Assembly: GCA_025453975.1 (NCBI GenBank) | Contig: JALOPI010000051.1 | Location: 1 to 35,519 of the forward strand | Source of the DNA: Syntrophobacteraceae bacterium | GTDB lineage: Bacteria; Desulfobacterota; Syntrophobacteria; Syntrophobacterales; Syntrophobacteraceae | Reading direction: 5' to 3' | DNA: 35,519 nucleotides | Shown: positions 6,898 to 15,902 of the stretch, one piece after another | Layout: the number at the start of each line of letters is the position of its first letter | Position numbering within the stretch: the first letter of the stretch is position 1 | The notes under the pieces: generated by a model | What the model was told of the DNA's origin: nothing | Seen by the model: only the letters and a program-made list of their open reading frames with translations | The model's database searches: none | Position numbers and translations under genes: made by a program

Positions 6898-8475
6898 TCA
6901 CAGATTTTTCGAAATGGAAAGGTAAAACGTCGTGCCTTCTCCTTCGGGGCCCCGACGCTCCACCCATACCCGGCCGCCGTGCTGCTCGGCGATCTCCTTC
7001 ACGATGGTGAGGCCGAGCCCCGCCCCCTCGATTCCGGAGGACGTTCCCTCCCGTTGAAAGGCCTTGAAGATCCGTTCGGAATCCTTGCCCTCCAGTCCGC
7101 GACCATTGTCGCTGAAGGAAATGATGTGGAAATCGTCCGATGCCTGATAGCCGATGCAAATCCGGCTCAGCCGGTCTCCTCCGTACTTGAGGGAATTGTC
7201 GACGAAGTTCCTGAAGGCCCTGATCATGGACAGGCGGTCCGCCTTGATTTCCACCGGCATCTCGGGCTCCAGCCATTCGATGCAGCGAATATCCAGCCGC
7301 GCGGCGAACTCCTCCCGGAGCATCCTGAGGACCTCGCCGATGCTCATGGGCTCCATGGAGAGACGGGCTTCCTTGGTGGCGATGTAGACGTTGACCTTGT
7401 CGACCAGCGCCGCGATGTGCTCCGAAGCCTTCAGGATCTGATCACAGTACTTGCGCCCCTTTTCATCCAGGATGGACTTGTAGGCCTTGCTCAGGCGCCT
7501 GGCCAGGCCGTAAATGCCGATGGCCGGGCTCTTGAGATCGTGGGCGACGGAATAGGCAAAAAACTTCAGCTTCTCGGAGCTCTCCGCCAGGGCTTTCTCC
7601 GTCCTCTTGCGGTCCGTGATGTCCCGGTTGCTGCCGCGGCGCCCCAGAAAACGGTCCTCGGCGTCGAAGACGGCCTGGCACACATGTCCGATCCAGCGGA
7701 TGCCGCCGTCCCGGTGAATGATGCGAAACTCCAGCTCGTCCGACGCGCCGGTGGTCTTGCTTTCCGCCTGGTGGGCCTGGTACCGGGCAACATCCTCGGG
7801 GTGAACCATGCGCGACATCAGGGTCGGGTCGGCTTCGAGCTCGCCGGACGTGTAGCCCGTGATGCGCAGGCATGACGGGGAGGTGTACAGGATTCTTCCC
7901 TCCGAGCTCAGCCAGTATTCCCAGTCGTGCGTGTTGTCGGCGAATATTCTGTATTTTGTCTCCGAGGACCGGAGCCTCTCCTCCATTCGCTTGCTTTCGG
8001 TGATGTCTTCGTAGGTGCCCAGGACCCCCTTGACCCTGCCCCTGGCATCCCGCAGGGGAACCTTGTTGGTGCGCAGCCAGATGCGGCCCCCGTCCGGAGT
8101 GGTCTGCGGCTCCTCGTAGCCGATTTTCGGCTTTCCGGTGTCCATGACGAGCCGGTCGTCGGCCCGGTAGATTTCGGCCTGCTCCGCCCATCCGAGCTCG
8201 AAATCGTTCTTCCCGACGATCTCCTCGGGGGACCGCAGGCCGGCATCGAGGGCGAAAGGGCGATTGCAGCCCAGGTAGCGGCAGTCGAGATCCTTCCAGA
8301 AGACCCTCACCGGGATCGTGTCCAGAACCGACTGCAGCATCTGCTGCGATTCCTGGAGCGCCTGCTCCACGCCCTCGCGCTCCTCCTCGTGCTTCTCCAA
8401 CCGGGAAATCCGCCCGCGCAGATCGTTCAGCTCACCGATGAGCTGTTCCCTGGATTTGTCACTGTCTTGTTTCAT
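6898..8475 (-). CDS. PAS-PAS sensor histidine kinase
   Basis: The 525-residue kinase has no membrane segment. It begins with a short coiled coil (about 4-50), followed by two PAS domains (about 46-160, ending GTYEDITESKR, and 172-290, ending GSNRDITDRKR). The transmitter has the H-box FFAYSVAHDLKSP with H312, N-box FVDNSLKYGG, G1 SDNGRGLEG and G2 GAGLGLTIVKEIAEQHGG. The first methionine of the family-like start MKQDSDKSREQLIGEL is used. An in-frame GTG at 8535 with GGAGG only 3 bases away is the alternative. No response regulator is adjacent, so it is an orphan kinase, probably sensing a cytoplasmic redox or small-molecule cue. Confidence 0.88.
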   Translation of the reverse strand: MKQDSDKSREQLIGELNDLRGRISRLEKHEEEREGVEQALQESQQMLQSVLDTIPVRVFWKDLDCRYLGCNRPFALDAGLRSPEEIVGKNDFELGWAEQAEIYRADDRLVMDTGKPKIGYEEPQTTPDGGRIWLRTNKVPLRDARGRVKGVLGTYEDITESKRMEERLRSSETKYRIFADNTHDWEYWLSSEGRILYTSPSCLRITGYTSGELEADPTLMSRMVHPEDVARYQAHQAESKTTGASDELEFRIIHRDGGIRWIGHVCQAVFDAEDRFLGRRGSNRDITDRKRTEKALAESSEKLKFFAYSVAHDLKSPAIGIYGLARRLSKAYKSILDEKGRKYCDQILKASEHIAALVDKVNVYIATKEARLSMEPMSIGEVLRMLREEFAARLDIRCIEWLEPEMPVEIKADRLSMIRAFRNFVDNSLKYGGDRLSRICIGYQASDDFHIISFSDNGRGLEGKDSERIFKAFQREGTSSGIEGAGLGLTIVKEIAEQHGGRVWVERRGPEGEGTTFYLSISKNL

Positions 8476-8781
8476 AACCGAAAGGTCCAGTTTGCGTCTC
8501 CCCCTCCGAGAGTCGGCGACTACAAGGTGAGCCACGGACCTCCAAGATGGATTTCAATCTCTTCAAATGGCTCCACGCGCTGGTGCTTACCCCACAGGCA
8601 TTCCCGCCAGGCTCGGATCATGACCCACCCCTATCATTCCGTCCCCGAGCCTGTCAAACGTTCGATGATCGCCGGAGAGCTGTTGATTGGGCTCCTGGTG
8701 TGGGAGTATCCTTGAGTGGACACCGGCAGGGACACCCCACCGTCCTGTTGAAGCTCGGCAGCCGTGCGGAGTGAGAGAGAC

Positions 8782-8855
8782 GGAGACACGGGGAGATTCA
8801 CCGAGCTCCCGTGTCTCCCGGTCCCCCGGTCCCCCTGTCCCCCTGTCCCCCTGTC
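8782..8855. repeat. inverted repeat followed by a GTCCCCCT tandem tract
   Basis: GGAGACACGGGGAG (8782-8795) pairs with CTCCCGTGTCTCC (8806-8818) across a loop of about 10 bases. It is followed to 8855 by several copies of an 8-base unit close to GTCCCCCT. There is no spacer structure of the CRISPR kind. Such tracts can vary in copy number between strains. Confidence 0.55.
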
Positions 8856-9029
8856 CGTGGCTTGATCAACAGCATTGGGGACACCCCACCTCCGCCAGCC
8901 GGAATGCGAATGATGAAGACAGCAGTCATCCTGAATCCCGCCTCGGGCCGCGGCGATGGGAGTCGCCTCTGGGTGCGGCTCCTTTCCATCTCACATTCCG
9001 CACCCAGGTGCTGACTGTGAGTTGGTGCG

Positions 9030-9122
9030 TTAGTCTCCCCGGTATTTGTTCACAATAAGCTGAAACTGATAGCGAGGCAGCAAACGCGGAAATTGGCTCA
9101 GGATGTAGGAATGCCGAGGCAT
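9030..9122 (-). pseudogene. remnant of a transposase N-terminus (IS4/DUF4372-like)
   Basis: The minus strand from ATG 9122 encodes 30 residues beginning MPRHSYILSQFPRLLPRYQF and ending NKYRGD before a TAA. This pattern (small N-terminal helix, ...LPRYxFxxxVxKYxGD) resembles the DUF4372 start of IS4-type transposases. The rest of the gene is missing and no terminal inverted repeats were found, so it is a decayed fragment at most. Confidence 0.35.
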
Positions 9123-9210
9123 CGTGGTCCATCAGTCGACTCGAGAAAAACAAAAATATGCTGACCGGATAAGCTAGCGCTCTGTCAATGATGTTCTACA
9201 GGGTAGCGCC

Positions 9211-9274
9211 GTGGGCAAAAGCGCAGCGTTGCCCACCATTGCGTCTCGGTGGGCACGATGAACCTGTGCCCACC
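9211..9274. repeat. GTGGGCA-type double inverted repeat
   Basis: GTGGGCAA (9211-9218) pairs perfectly with TTGCCCAC (9229-9236). GGTGGGCAC (9248-9256) pairs perfectly with GTGCCCACC (9266-9274). Two adjacent hairpins of this kind form a common dispersed intergenic element in environmental bacteria. Confidence 0.7.
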
Positions 9275-9287
9275 CTAATTCTGTAAG

Positions 9288-9340
9288 CCCCCCCCTCACC
9301 CCAACCCTCTACCCCCGAAGGGTGGAGAGAGAGTCACCCT
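9288..9340. repeat. CCCTCACCCCAACCCTCT-type intergenic repeat
   Basis: The sequence CCCCTCACCCCAACCCTCT, then CCCCGAAGGGTGGAGAG and GAGTCACCCTCACG, is a decayed version of a widespread short intergenic repeat with an inverted purine-rich second half. No coding potential is supported. Confidence 0.5.
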
Positions 9341-9455
9341 CACGCTAATCAACGATGATCCACCATTTGCCGCAAGCGCCTCACTCAGTTCACGATGCTC
9401 ACGCACCTGGCGCTCGAGAAGATCGCGGGCCGGCGCCTCTGCGCGGGGGGCTGTC

Positions 9456-10232
9456 TCAGGGCGATTTGATGGGATCTCCACCACCTGCCTGCTGCTTGCT
9501 GATATACCAGTCCAGCTGGCGGCAGACGCCGCGGATCAGCTTGACCTCCCGGGCGCGAAGGCCGATGCGGCTGCAGAACCGTCGCACGCTCATCATCCAG
9601 TAATCGGGGTTCTCCGGGTTGATGAAATTGATCCGGGTGAGGATTTGGGCGAGGTGCTCGTACATGCCCTCGAGCTCCCGGCTGGTGGCCAGTCGCGGGG
9701 TGAACGGCCTGGGCTCCGGCGTGGAAGCCAGAAAGATCTCGTAGGCCAGCACCATGACGGCCTGGGCCAGGTTGAGGGATTTGAAATCCGCCGTGGGAAT
9801 GGTCACCAGGGCATCGCAGTATTTGAGCTCGCGGGCGGCCAGTCCCCGGTCCTCGGGGCCGAAGAGGATGGCCACCCGGTTGTTCTGGCTGATGGGAATC
9901 AGGTCCCGGGCCAGTCGCCTGGGGCTGCGCACCGTCTGCCGATGGGAGCCCGTGCGCGCCGTGGTCCCCACGATGTACTGAAACGGGGCCAGGGCATCCT
10001 CCAGGTCGTCCACGACCTCCATGTCCGCCACCACGTCCTCGGCCACGTGGGTGGCCATCCTGAGAATGCGGGTCAGGTCGCACTTGTACGGATCGGACAC
10101 CACCAGCCGGCGGATCCCCATGTTCTTGGCCGCCCGGGCCGCCGCCCCGATGTTCTCCGGGAAGTGCGGCTTGTGCAGCACGAGGGCTATGTTGCTCAGC
10201 CTGATCCGGACTTCCTCCGTCTTCACCGCCAC
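9456..10232 (-). CDS. trmJ: TrmJ-type tRNA 2'-O-methyltransferase (SpoU/TrmH superfamily)
   Basis: This 258-residue SPOUT enzyme should methylate the 2'-O of a ribose in RNA with S-adenosylmethionine; the TrmJ branch modifies tRNA position 32. The three SPOUT motifs are clear: NIGAAARAAKNMG near residues 27-39, LFGPEDRGL near 123-131, and IPTADFKSLNLAQAVMVLAY near 144-163, which builds the trefoil knot. The C-terminal extension (about 185-250, helical) is typical of TrmJ and absent from short TrmL proteins. The start is GTG with GGAAAGA just upstream, overlapping the end of the upstream gene by 10 bases. The exact target nucleotide is inferred from the family. Confidence 0.85.
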   Translation of the reverse strand: MAVKTEEVRIRLSNIALVLHKPHFPENIGAAARAAKNMGIRRLVVSDPYKCDLTRILRMATHVAEDVVADMEVVDDLEDALAPFQYIVGTTARTGSHRQTVRSPRRLARDLIPISQNNRVAILFGPEDRGLAARELKYCDALVTIPTADFKSLNLAQAVMVLAYEIFLASTPEPRPFTPRLATSRELEGMYEHLAQILTRINFINPENPDYWMMSVRRFCSRIGLRAREVKLIRGVCRQLDWYISKQQAGGGDPIKSP

Positions 10233-10732
10233 TCTTTCCGGGCCCTGTCCACGAACGCGGACGCTCGCTTCATTTCGAGGGCCTCCTCCATGCCGTCAAG
10301 GACCCCGTCCATTTCCTTTTCCGTTCGGCCGGACATGAGGTGCTCGGCAGGGATATAGCCGGCGATCACGCTGAGAAAGACGAGAATTCCATACGCCTGT
10401 GCAATGCTGTCGAACGACTTGTCGAAGCGGACCATGGTGTTCACGAGCCCCACCAGGGCATAGATGAAGGCGGCGGTTTCGATGCCCATGTTGACGGTCT
10501 TGGAAAAAGGCTTTCGAACCGTCGATTGGGACCGCTTCCATCGGATCCGGTTGCCGAGGATTTCGCGGAACAGCCTTTCGATCCCGCCTTCCAGGCGCTC
10601 AACCTCCGCCAGATCCGCCAGCAGACGCTGCCTGAACCCCCTGGCCCGGCGGGTGCTGAGCCAGGCCAGCACCATCCCCAGGGCCACCCCCAGGCAGACC
10701 ATGCCTGCCATAAACCATTCGTGCTGCGCCAT
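10223..10732 (-). CDS. membrane protein of unknown function
   Basis: I do not recognise a family for this 169-residue protein. It has an N-terminal transmembrane segment (WFMAGMVCLGVALGMVLAWL, residues about 6-25), an arginine-rich cytoplasmic-type helical stretch (STRRARGFRQRLL through RIRWKRSQ), two more hydrophobic segments (AAFIYALVGLVNTMV and YGILVFLSVIAGYI), and a charged C-terminal helix. ATG 10732 is used because the hydrophobic helix follows directly; an in-frame start at 10795 would add 21 hydrophilic residues. It overlaps trmJ by 10 bases and is probably co-transcribed with it. The 160-base gap to nuoN shows no gene. Confidence 0.6.
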   Translation of the reverse strand: MAQHEWFMAGMVCLGVALGMVLAWLSTRRARGFRQRLLADLAEVERLEGGIERLFREILGNRIRWKRSQSTVRKPFSKTVNMGIETAAFIYALVGLVNTMVRFDKSFDSIAQAYGILVFLSVIAGYIPAEHLMSGRTEKEMDGVLDGMEEALEMKRASAFVDRARKEWR

Positions 10733-10955
10733 CGATTCGATCCATCTCTCGTTGCGATGCGGCGTGACCCTCACGCCGCATTCCCCCGCCCTCACCGATC
10801 AGCTCCACTCCGCGAGCCCGGAGCGCGCTTCCCGCGCCAAAGGTGCGTAATGTACACGAAGTTCACCAAAAAAAGAACCCGTGAAGAGAATCGCCGCGAA
10901 ACCGCTGATTCAACAACATTGCCGGGGAGGGGGGACCTTTCAGACGTGGCCCCGG

Positions 10956-12377
10956 TCAGGGGGCCAGGACGCGGGCGGCGGCCGTGGCGAGCTCGATGAG
11001 GGGGTTCGGGAAGAAGCCGGCCACCACCATGACGCCGATGAGCGCCACCGACAGCACCTTGAGGGAAGGCGAGAGGACCACGGGGGGCGGCTCATGGGCA
11101 GGCTCCACCTGGTAGGCCGCCTTGATGACCAGGAGATAATAATAGAGCGAGATGAGCACGTTGATCATGGCGATGACGACCAGCGCGAACAGACCCTTTT
11201 CCATGGCGGCGACAAAGATCAGGAACTTGCTCGTGAACCCGATGGTCGGCGGGATGCCGGCCAGGCTGAAGAGGGACACCATGAGGAGCAGGGCCAGGAT
11301 GGGCGAGCGCCGGTGCAGTCCCGCCAGCTGGCCGATCCGCGGATTGCTCCCGTCGGGAGTCACGGCCACCACCACCAGGAAGGCCGCGAACTTCATCACC
11401 AGGATGGACAGAGCGTAGAAAATGACCGAGGCATAACCGGCCTGGCTCATGCTCAGGACTCCCATGAGCACATACCCCGAGTGAGCCATGGTCGAGAAGG
11501 CCAGGAGCCGCTTGACATCCTTCTGGGCAATGGCCGCGAGATTCCCCACGGTCATGGAGACGATGGCCAGCCCCACCAGGACGTGCACCAGGTAGTCGCT
11601 GCCCTGTCCCGCCGCGGCCACCACCTTCAGGATCACGCCGATGGCCGCCACCTTGGACGCCGTGGCGATGTAGGCCGCCACCTGGCTCATGGCCCCCTGG
11701 TAGGTGTCCGGAGCCCAGAAATGGAAGGGAAAGACGGCCAGCTTGAAGAAGATTCCCCCGAGGGTCAGCAGGAGCCCAATGAGGACCACCGGCCGATGGA
11801 TCATCTCCGGCAGCACCCGGGCCACCTCGCTCAGGACAGTCGCCTGGGCCGCGGCGTAGAGCATGGCGATCCCGAAAAGCATGATGGCCGAGGAGAAAAT
11901 CCCCACCAGGAAATACTTGAGGCCGGCCTCCAGGGCCATGTCCTGGTTCCGCCTGAGCCCGACCAGGATGTACAGGCAGTAGCTCGAGAGCTCGAGGGAG
12001 AGGTAAACGGCCACCAGGTGATCGCCGCTCACGAGGAGCATCATGGCGAGGGTGCACGAGAACATCAGGACGTAGAAGTCGTGCCGGTTCCGATCCTCGA
12101 TGTCCCGCATTTCCCCGCAGATGCAGATGATCAGGAAAAGCCCCAGGGAAAGCATCACCTTGAAGACCTGCGAGAAGAGGTCCGCCCGGTAGGCCTTGAT
12201 GAACAGGTATCCATCGGCCGTGACCGAAGCCAGGCAGACACCCACGCCCGCCAGGGACAGGAGCAGCGCGGTCAGGTGCTCGCGCCTCGGATCCGGCGGC
12301 GCGGCCAGGGAGAGCAGCAGGAACCACAGGGCGGCCAGGAAGGTGAAAACCTCGGGGGCGGCGATCATCCAGTTCAT
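10956..12377 (-). CDS. nuoN: complex I subunit N (antiporter-like membrane subunit)
   Basis: The 473-residue, roughly 14-helix protein is the NuoN proton-channel subunit of the complex I membrane arm. The TM5 glutamate is present in LSLELSSYCLYILVG, and the TM7 lysine in FFKLAVFPFHFWAPDTYQGA, followed by the usual SKVAAIGVILKV with a further lysine. FSTMAHSGYVLMGV and GIPPTIGFTSKFLIF near the C-terminus are also standard. Its start codon overlaps the nuoM stop (4-base overlap). It is the last nuo gene of the operon, and a GC-rich hairpin GGCCCC...GGGGCC lies around the stop codon. Confidence 0.95.
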   Translation of the reverse strand: MNWMIAAPEVFTFLAALWFLLLSLAAPPDPRREHLTALLLSLAGVGVCLASVTADGYLFIKAYRADLFSQVFKVMLSLGLFLIICICGEMRDIEDRNRHDFYVLMFSCTLAMMLLVSGDHLVAVYLSLELSSYCLYILVGLRRNQDMALEAGLKYFLVGIFSSAIMLFGIAMLYAAAQATVLSEVARVLPEMIHRPVVLIGLLLTLGGIFFKLAVFPFHFWAPDTYQGAMSQVAAYIATASKVAAIGVILKVVAAAGQGSDYLVHVLVGLAIVSMTVGNLAAIAQKDVKRLLAFSTMAHSGYVLMGVLSMSQAGYASVIFYALSILVMKFAAFLVVVAVTPDGSNPRIGQLAGLHRRSPILALLLMVSLFSLAGIPPTIGFTSKFLIFVAAMEKGLFALVVIAMINVLISLYYYLLVIKAAYQVEPAHEPPPVVLSPSLKVLSVALIGVMVVAGFFPNPLIELATAAARVLAP

Positions 12378-13855
12378 TGGGCCATTCCACTCATGAAGGG
12401 AATCGATGCGGTTTGCACCACGTCAAGGATGATCCCCGGAAAGAAGCCGAAGATGACCAGGACCAGCGCCAGGATCATCCGCGGGATGCCGAGAAACGGG
12501 GAGACATCGGGGAGGTCCGCAAAGCGTTCGTTTCGGGGACCGTAGAAGGTCCTCTGGATCACGCGCAGCATGAACAGAGCCGTCACCACCAGGGCCAGAA
12601 CCGAGGCCGTGCCCTGGACCGGGTAGACCTTGAAGGCGGCGATGAGGACCGTCAGCTCGCCCCAGAAGCTGGCGAGGCCGGGAACCCCCATGCCGGCCAG
12701 GGCGGCCAGGATGAAATAGCCCGAGGCCACGGGCATGGTCTGGATCAACCCTCCCAGCTCCGGAATCATCTTGGTGTGGGTCCGGTCGTAGATGTAGCCC
12801 ACGGACGAGAAGAGCAGGGCCGTCATGATGCCGTGGGCGAACATCTGGAACACGGCGCCGTTGAGCCCCTCGGCCGTCACGGTGGCCAGACCCAGGCCCA
12901 CGATGCCCATGTGCGACACGCTGGAGTACCCGATGACGTACTTGAGATCCGTCTGGCGCAAGCCGGCCAGGGCGCCGTAAACGATCCCCACGGCGGCCAG
13001 GACCGACATGAGCTCGGCCCAGTGGCGCCAGCCCTCGGGGCAGAGCATGATCCCCACCCGCAGCACCCCGAAGGCGCCGATCTTCATGAGCACGCCCGCG
13101 TGCACCATGCTGACGGCGTGCGGCGCCGCCACGTGCCCGACCGGAGACCAGGTGTGAAACGGCCAGACCGCCGCCAGGATGCCGAATCCCAGGAAAATGG
13201 GCAGGAACGCAAACTTCTGCTGCTCGGCCGATAAAACCCCGGGCTGCATGAGGGCCACCACGTCGAAGGTGCGCAGACCCGATCCCGCATACAGGTAAAT
13301 GATGGCCGGCAGAATGAGGGCGCTCCCGGCCAGGAGATACAGGGTGAGCTTCATGGCCCCGTACTCCTTGCGGGTGGTCCCCCAGACCACGACGAGCAGG
13401 TACATGGGAAAGAGGGACACGTCGTACCAGACGAAAATGAAGAACAGGTCCAGGCTCATGAAGAGCCCGAAAACACCCGTCACCAGCAGGAAGTAAAGGG
13501 CGAAGAACTCCTTCACCCGCGTCCTGAGCTCCCACATGGTGAGCACGCCCGTGAAGAAGACGATGCCCGTCAGCAGCAGGTTGGGCAGACTGAAACCGTC
13601 CACTCCGTTGAAGTAGTTGATGCCGAGGGAGGGGATCCAGGCCACCCGCTCCACGAACTGCAGCCCCCCGAGCTCCCGGTCGTAGGCCAGGAAGAGGTAA
13701 AAGGAAAGCAGCAGGGTGATCCCCGAAAATGCGGCGCTCACCTTCTTGATGAGATCATCCCGCTCATCGGGAAGCAGCACAATGATCAGGAGCCCCGCCA
13801 CGCAGCTCGCCAGGATGAGGGAAAGGACGGGAAGACCGGCATAGGTTATGGGCAT
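12374..13855 (-). CDS. nuoM: complex I subunit M, variant lacking the canonical TM7 lysine
   Basis: This 493-residue, roughly 14-helix protein is the NuoM antiporter-like subunit. The TM5 position occupied by the essential E144 of E. coli is Asp145 here (FVWYDVSLFPMY). The TM7 lysine (K234 of E. coli) aligns with Leu227 in FGILAAVWPFHTWSPVGH, and the usual LPDAH is SPVGH. The TM8 lysine is kept in AGVLMKIGAFG and the TM12 glutamate in FWGELTVL. I believe the HTWSP/GHVAAP form marks a NuoM subclass seen in several phyla, so this is probably not damage. It is flanked by nuoL (80-base gap) and nuoN (4-base overlap). Confidence 0.95.
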   Translation of the reverse strand: MPITYAGLPVLSLILASCVAGLLIIVLLPDERDDLIKKVSAAFSGITLLLSFYLFLAYDRELGGLQFVERVAWIPSLGINYFNGVDGFSLPNLLLTGIVFFTGVLTMWELRTRVKEFFALYFLLVTGVFGLFMSLDLFFIFVWYDVSLFPMYLLVVVWGTTRKEYGAMKLTLYLLAGSALILPAIIYLYAGSGLRTFDVVALMQPGVLSAEQQKFAFLPIFLGFGILAAVWPFHTWSPVGHVAAPHAVSMVHAGVLMKIGAFGVLRVGIMLCPEGWRHWAELMSVLAAVGIVYGALAGLRQTDLKYVIGYSSVSHMGIVGLGLATVTAEGLNGAVFQMFAHGIMTALLFSSVGYIYDRTHTKMIPELGGLIQTMPVASGYFILAALAGMGVPGLASFWGELTVLIAAFKVYPVQGTASVLALVVTALFMLRVIQRTFYGPRNERFADLPDVSPFLGIPRMILALVLVIFGFFPGIILDVVQTASIPFMSGMAQ

Positions 13856-13870
13856 CGAAACAAGACCTTG

Positions 13871-13906
13871 GTTTCAAGTTTCAAGTTTAAGGTTTCACGT
13901 TCAAGG
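13871..13906. repeat. short degenerate tandem tract between nuoL and nuoM
   Basis: Imperfect copies of a GTTTCAA-like unit (GTTTCAAGTTTCAAGTTTAA, then GGTTTCACGTTCAAGG) fill much of the 80-base gap. A comparable GTTTCGGGTTTCGA tract lies between nuoI and nuoJ. These look like microsatellite-type spacers rather than regulatory sites. Confidence 0.55.
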
Positions 13907-13935
13907 CTGGTGGCTGGTTTCCGACCTCCGCTCGC

Positions 13936-15861
13936 TCACCCGAGAAAGCAATAGAGAGACAGGAAGACGATGACGGCGAAGGTCACCAGCATCCGGGCCT
14001 GGATGCCCCCGGTGTGGAGGAAGGCCAGGAATCGTCCCGTGTCCACGGTGGACCGGCTCACGCCGTCGATACCGCCGTCGATGACCTTGTTGTCCGTCTG
14101 AAAGCACAGGGCCGAAATGGTCCTGTCGACGACCCGGTCCACCAGAAACCGGTACACATGATCCAGGTACCAGCGCTCGGCAAACAGCCGGTGGACGGCT
14201 GGCACACGGTCCACGAATCCCACCCGGGGAGCAGCTTTGCGGCCGAATTCGAGCCAGGCCAGGCCCAAGCCCGCCGCGGCCATCCCGAGGGGCAGCAGGG
14301 TCACCCAGATGCCCGGCCCATCGTCGTGAGCGGCGGCTGCCCTGGAATAACCTTCCAGAAACCCTTTCAAGGGGTGCTCCAGGAAGCCCAGGATCAGGGT
14401 GAGGACCGCAAGGACCATCAGGGGCCAGGCCATGGCCCGGTATTCCGATGCATGGTCCTCTTCGACATGCGCGTGCTCCTCCCCGCGAAAACCCGTCTCG
14501 GCGGGCTCCTCACGAGGGATAAAAACCACGAAGACCAGACGGAAGGTGTAATAAGCCGTGAGGAAGACCCCGACCACTCCCGCCGCAAACCACACCGGGT
14601 TGGCGAGGCCGGCCAGCTGGGCCATGACCGCTTCCTTGCTGAAGAACCCCGCCAGCGGCGGCAGGCCCGAGAGGGCAGCGGCGGCCACGATCATGCAAAC
14701 GGCCGGCGTCCTGAATCGGCGGCAGTCCGCAGAGGAAAGCTCGAAGATGTCGTTGGTGTGAACCAGGTGGATGAAGACCCCCGAGCACAGGAAAAGCAGA
14801 GCCTTGAAGGCCGCATGGGTGGTCAGGTGGAAGACCCCCGCGAAATAGCCCCCGGCCGCCAGGGCCATGATCATGAGCCCCAGCTGGCTGATGGTCGAAT
14901 AGGCCCAGATCTTCTTGATGTCGCGGCTCACCATGGCCATGGTCGAAGCCAGCAGCATGCTGAGGGTCCCCACGGCAAGGAAGACGCTCATGGCCGTCGG
15001 GGACAGGCTGAAAAAGGGGAACAGCCGCGCGAAGAGGTAAACGCCCGCCGCCACCATGGTGGCCGAATGGAGCAGGGCACTCACGGGAGTCGGCCCCTCC
15101 ATGGCGTCGGGGAGCCAGGTGAGCAGCGGAAACTGGGCGCTTTTGCCCACGATCCCCCCGAAAATGAGCAGGGCCGCCAGGGTCAGGCCGGCCGGCGCCA
15201 TGAGCTCAGCCACCCGTGGGCCGTTGATTTCCAGGATGGAGAGATTCCCGAGAGCAAGCAGCACCACCAGGAAGCCCAGGAAGAAGGCCACGTCGCCCGC
15301 CCGGGTCATGACGAAGGCCTTCTTGCCGGCCTGGGTGGCGCTGAACTTCTCGATCCAGAAGCCGATGAGCAGATACGAGGCGAGGCCCACGAGCTCCCAG
15401 AAGATGAAGAGCTGAAGCAGGGTGGGGGCCACCGTGAGATTCATCATGGCCCAGGCGAAAAGCGACATGAACGCGTAATAGCGCGAAAACCCGGGATCTC
15501 CCGCCATGTAGCCCAGCGAGTAGACCTGGACGAGAAAGCTGATCACCGCCACAATGGCCAGCATGAGCAGGCTCAACGGGTCCAGCAGGAAGCCGAAGGG
15601 AATCTCGACGGAGGCCGAAACCAGCCATCGCGCCGTGAACTGAACCGGCTTCTCCATGCCCCAGTGGCCCCCGAGGAGGAAGAGCGAGCAGCCGAGGGAG
15701 GCCGTGACGGCCCCGATGGAAAGGCGCGCCGAAAGCCGGGGGCGGGATCGCGTGAACAGGAAGATCACGGCAAAAGCGAGCAGCGGAAGCACCGTCGCCA
15801 CGATGACGGCCGCAAGGGTTGCGTTCTGAGCCCAGGATGTGGTCATCGCTATCCCTGTCAT
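13936..15861 (-). CDS. nuoL: complex I subunit L (antiporter-like, with lateral helix)
   Basis: The 641-residue protein is the distal proton-channel subunit NuoL, with the C-terminal amphipathic lateral helix and final anchor helix. Canonical residues are kept: the TM5 glutamate in LFIFWELVGLASYLLIGFW, the TM7 lysine in VGKSAQFPLLTWLPDAMEG, and the histidines of SALLHSATMVAAGVYLFARL. The hydrophilic stretch around 450-475 (EEHAHVEEDHASEY) and the segment before the last helix match full-length NuoL. ATG 15846, with AGGGA 5 bases upstream, is an alternative start five codons in. It lies 41 bases after nuoK. Confidence 0.95.
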   Translation of the reverse strand: MTGIAMTTSWAQNATLAAVIVATVLPLLAFAVIFLFTRSRPRLSARLSIGAVTASLGCSLFLLGGHWGMEKPVQFTARWLVSASVEIPFGFLLDPLSLLMLAIVAVISFLVQVYSLGYMAGDPGFSRYYAFMSLFAWAMMNLTVAPTLLQLFIFWELVGLASYLLIGFWIEKFSATQAGKKAFVMTRAGDVAFFLGFLVVLLALGNLSILEINGPRVAELMAPAGLTLAALLIFGGIVGKSAQFPLLTWLPDAMEGPTPVSALLHSATMVAAGVYLFARLFPFFSLSPTAMSVFLAVGTLSMLLASTMAMVSRDIKKIWAYSTISQLGLMIMALAAGGYFAGVFHLTTHAAFKALLFLCSGVFIHLVHTNDIFELSSADCRRFRTPAVCMIVAAAALSGLPPLAGFFSKEAVMAQLAGLANPVWFAAGVVGVFLTAYYTFRLVFVVFIPREEPAETGFRGEEHAHVEEDHASEYRAMAWPLMVLAVLTLILGFLEHPLKGFLEGYSRAAAAHDDGPGIWVTLLPLGMAAAGLGLAWLEFGRKAAPRVGFVDRVPAVHRLFAERWYLDHVYRFLVDRVVDRTISALCFQTDNKVIDGGIDGVSRSTVDTGRFLAFLHTGGIQARMLVTFAVIVFLSLYCFLG

Positions 15862-15902
15862 TTTCCGGAAATGTCAGACCCTCGTGCCTGCCGGTCGGTC
15901 CC

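Larger units (their letters stand above)
8536..9455. other. gene-poor stretch with dispersed repeats
   Basis: No complete gene is supported here. The stretch contains two copies of GGGACACCCCACC (8729-8741 and 8878-8890), a short tandem tract, a transposase scrap, GTGGGCA-type inverted repeats and a CCCTCACCCCAACCCTCT element. These are listed separately where clear. It looks like a collecting site for small repeats between two minus-strand transcription units. Confidence 0.6.

Noticed and set aside
8811..8855. GTCCCCCT repeats as a CRISPR array
   Set aside because: Units are about 8 bases and contiguous, with no spacers and no cas genes.
10881..12545. Long open frame antisense to nuoN and nuoM
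   Set aside because: Low-complexity H/Q/G/E-rich translation with no family blocks; the opposite strand encodes clear NuoN and NuoM.
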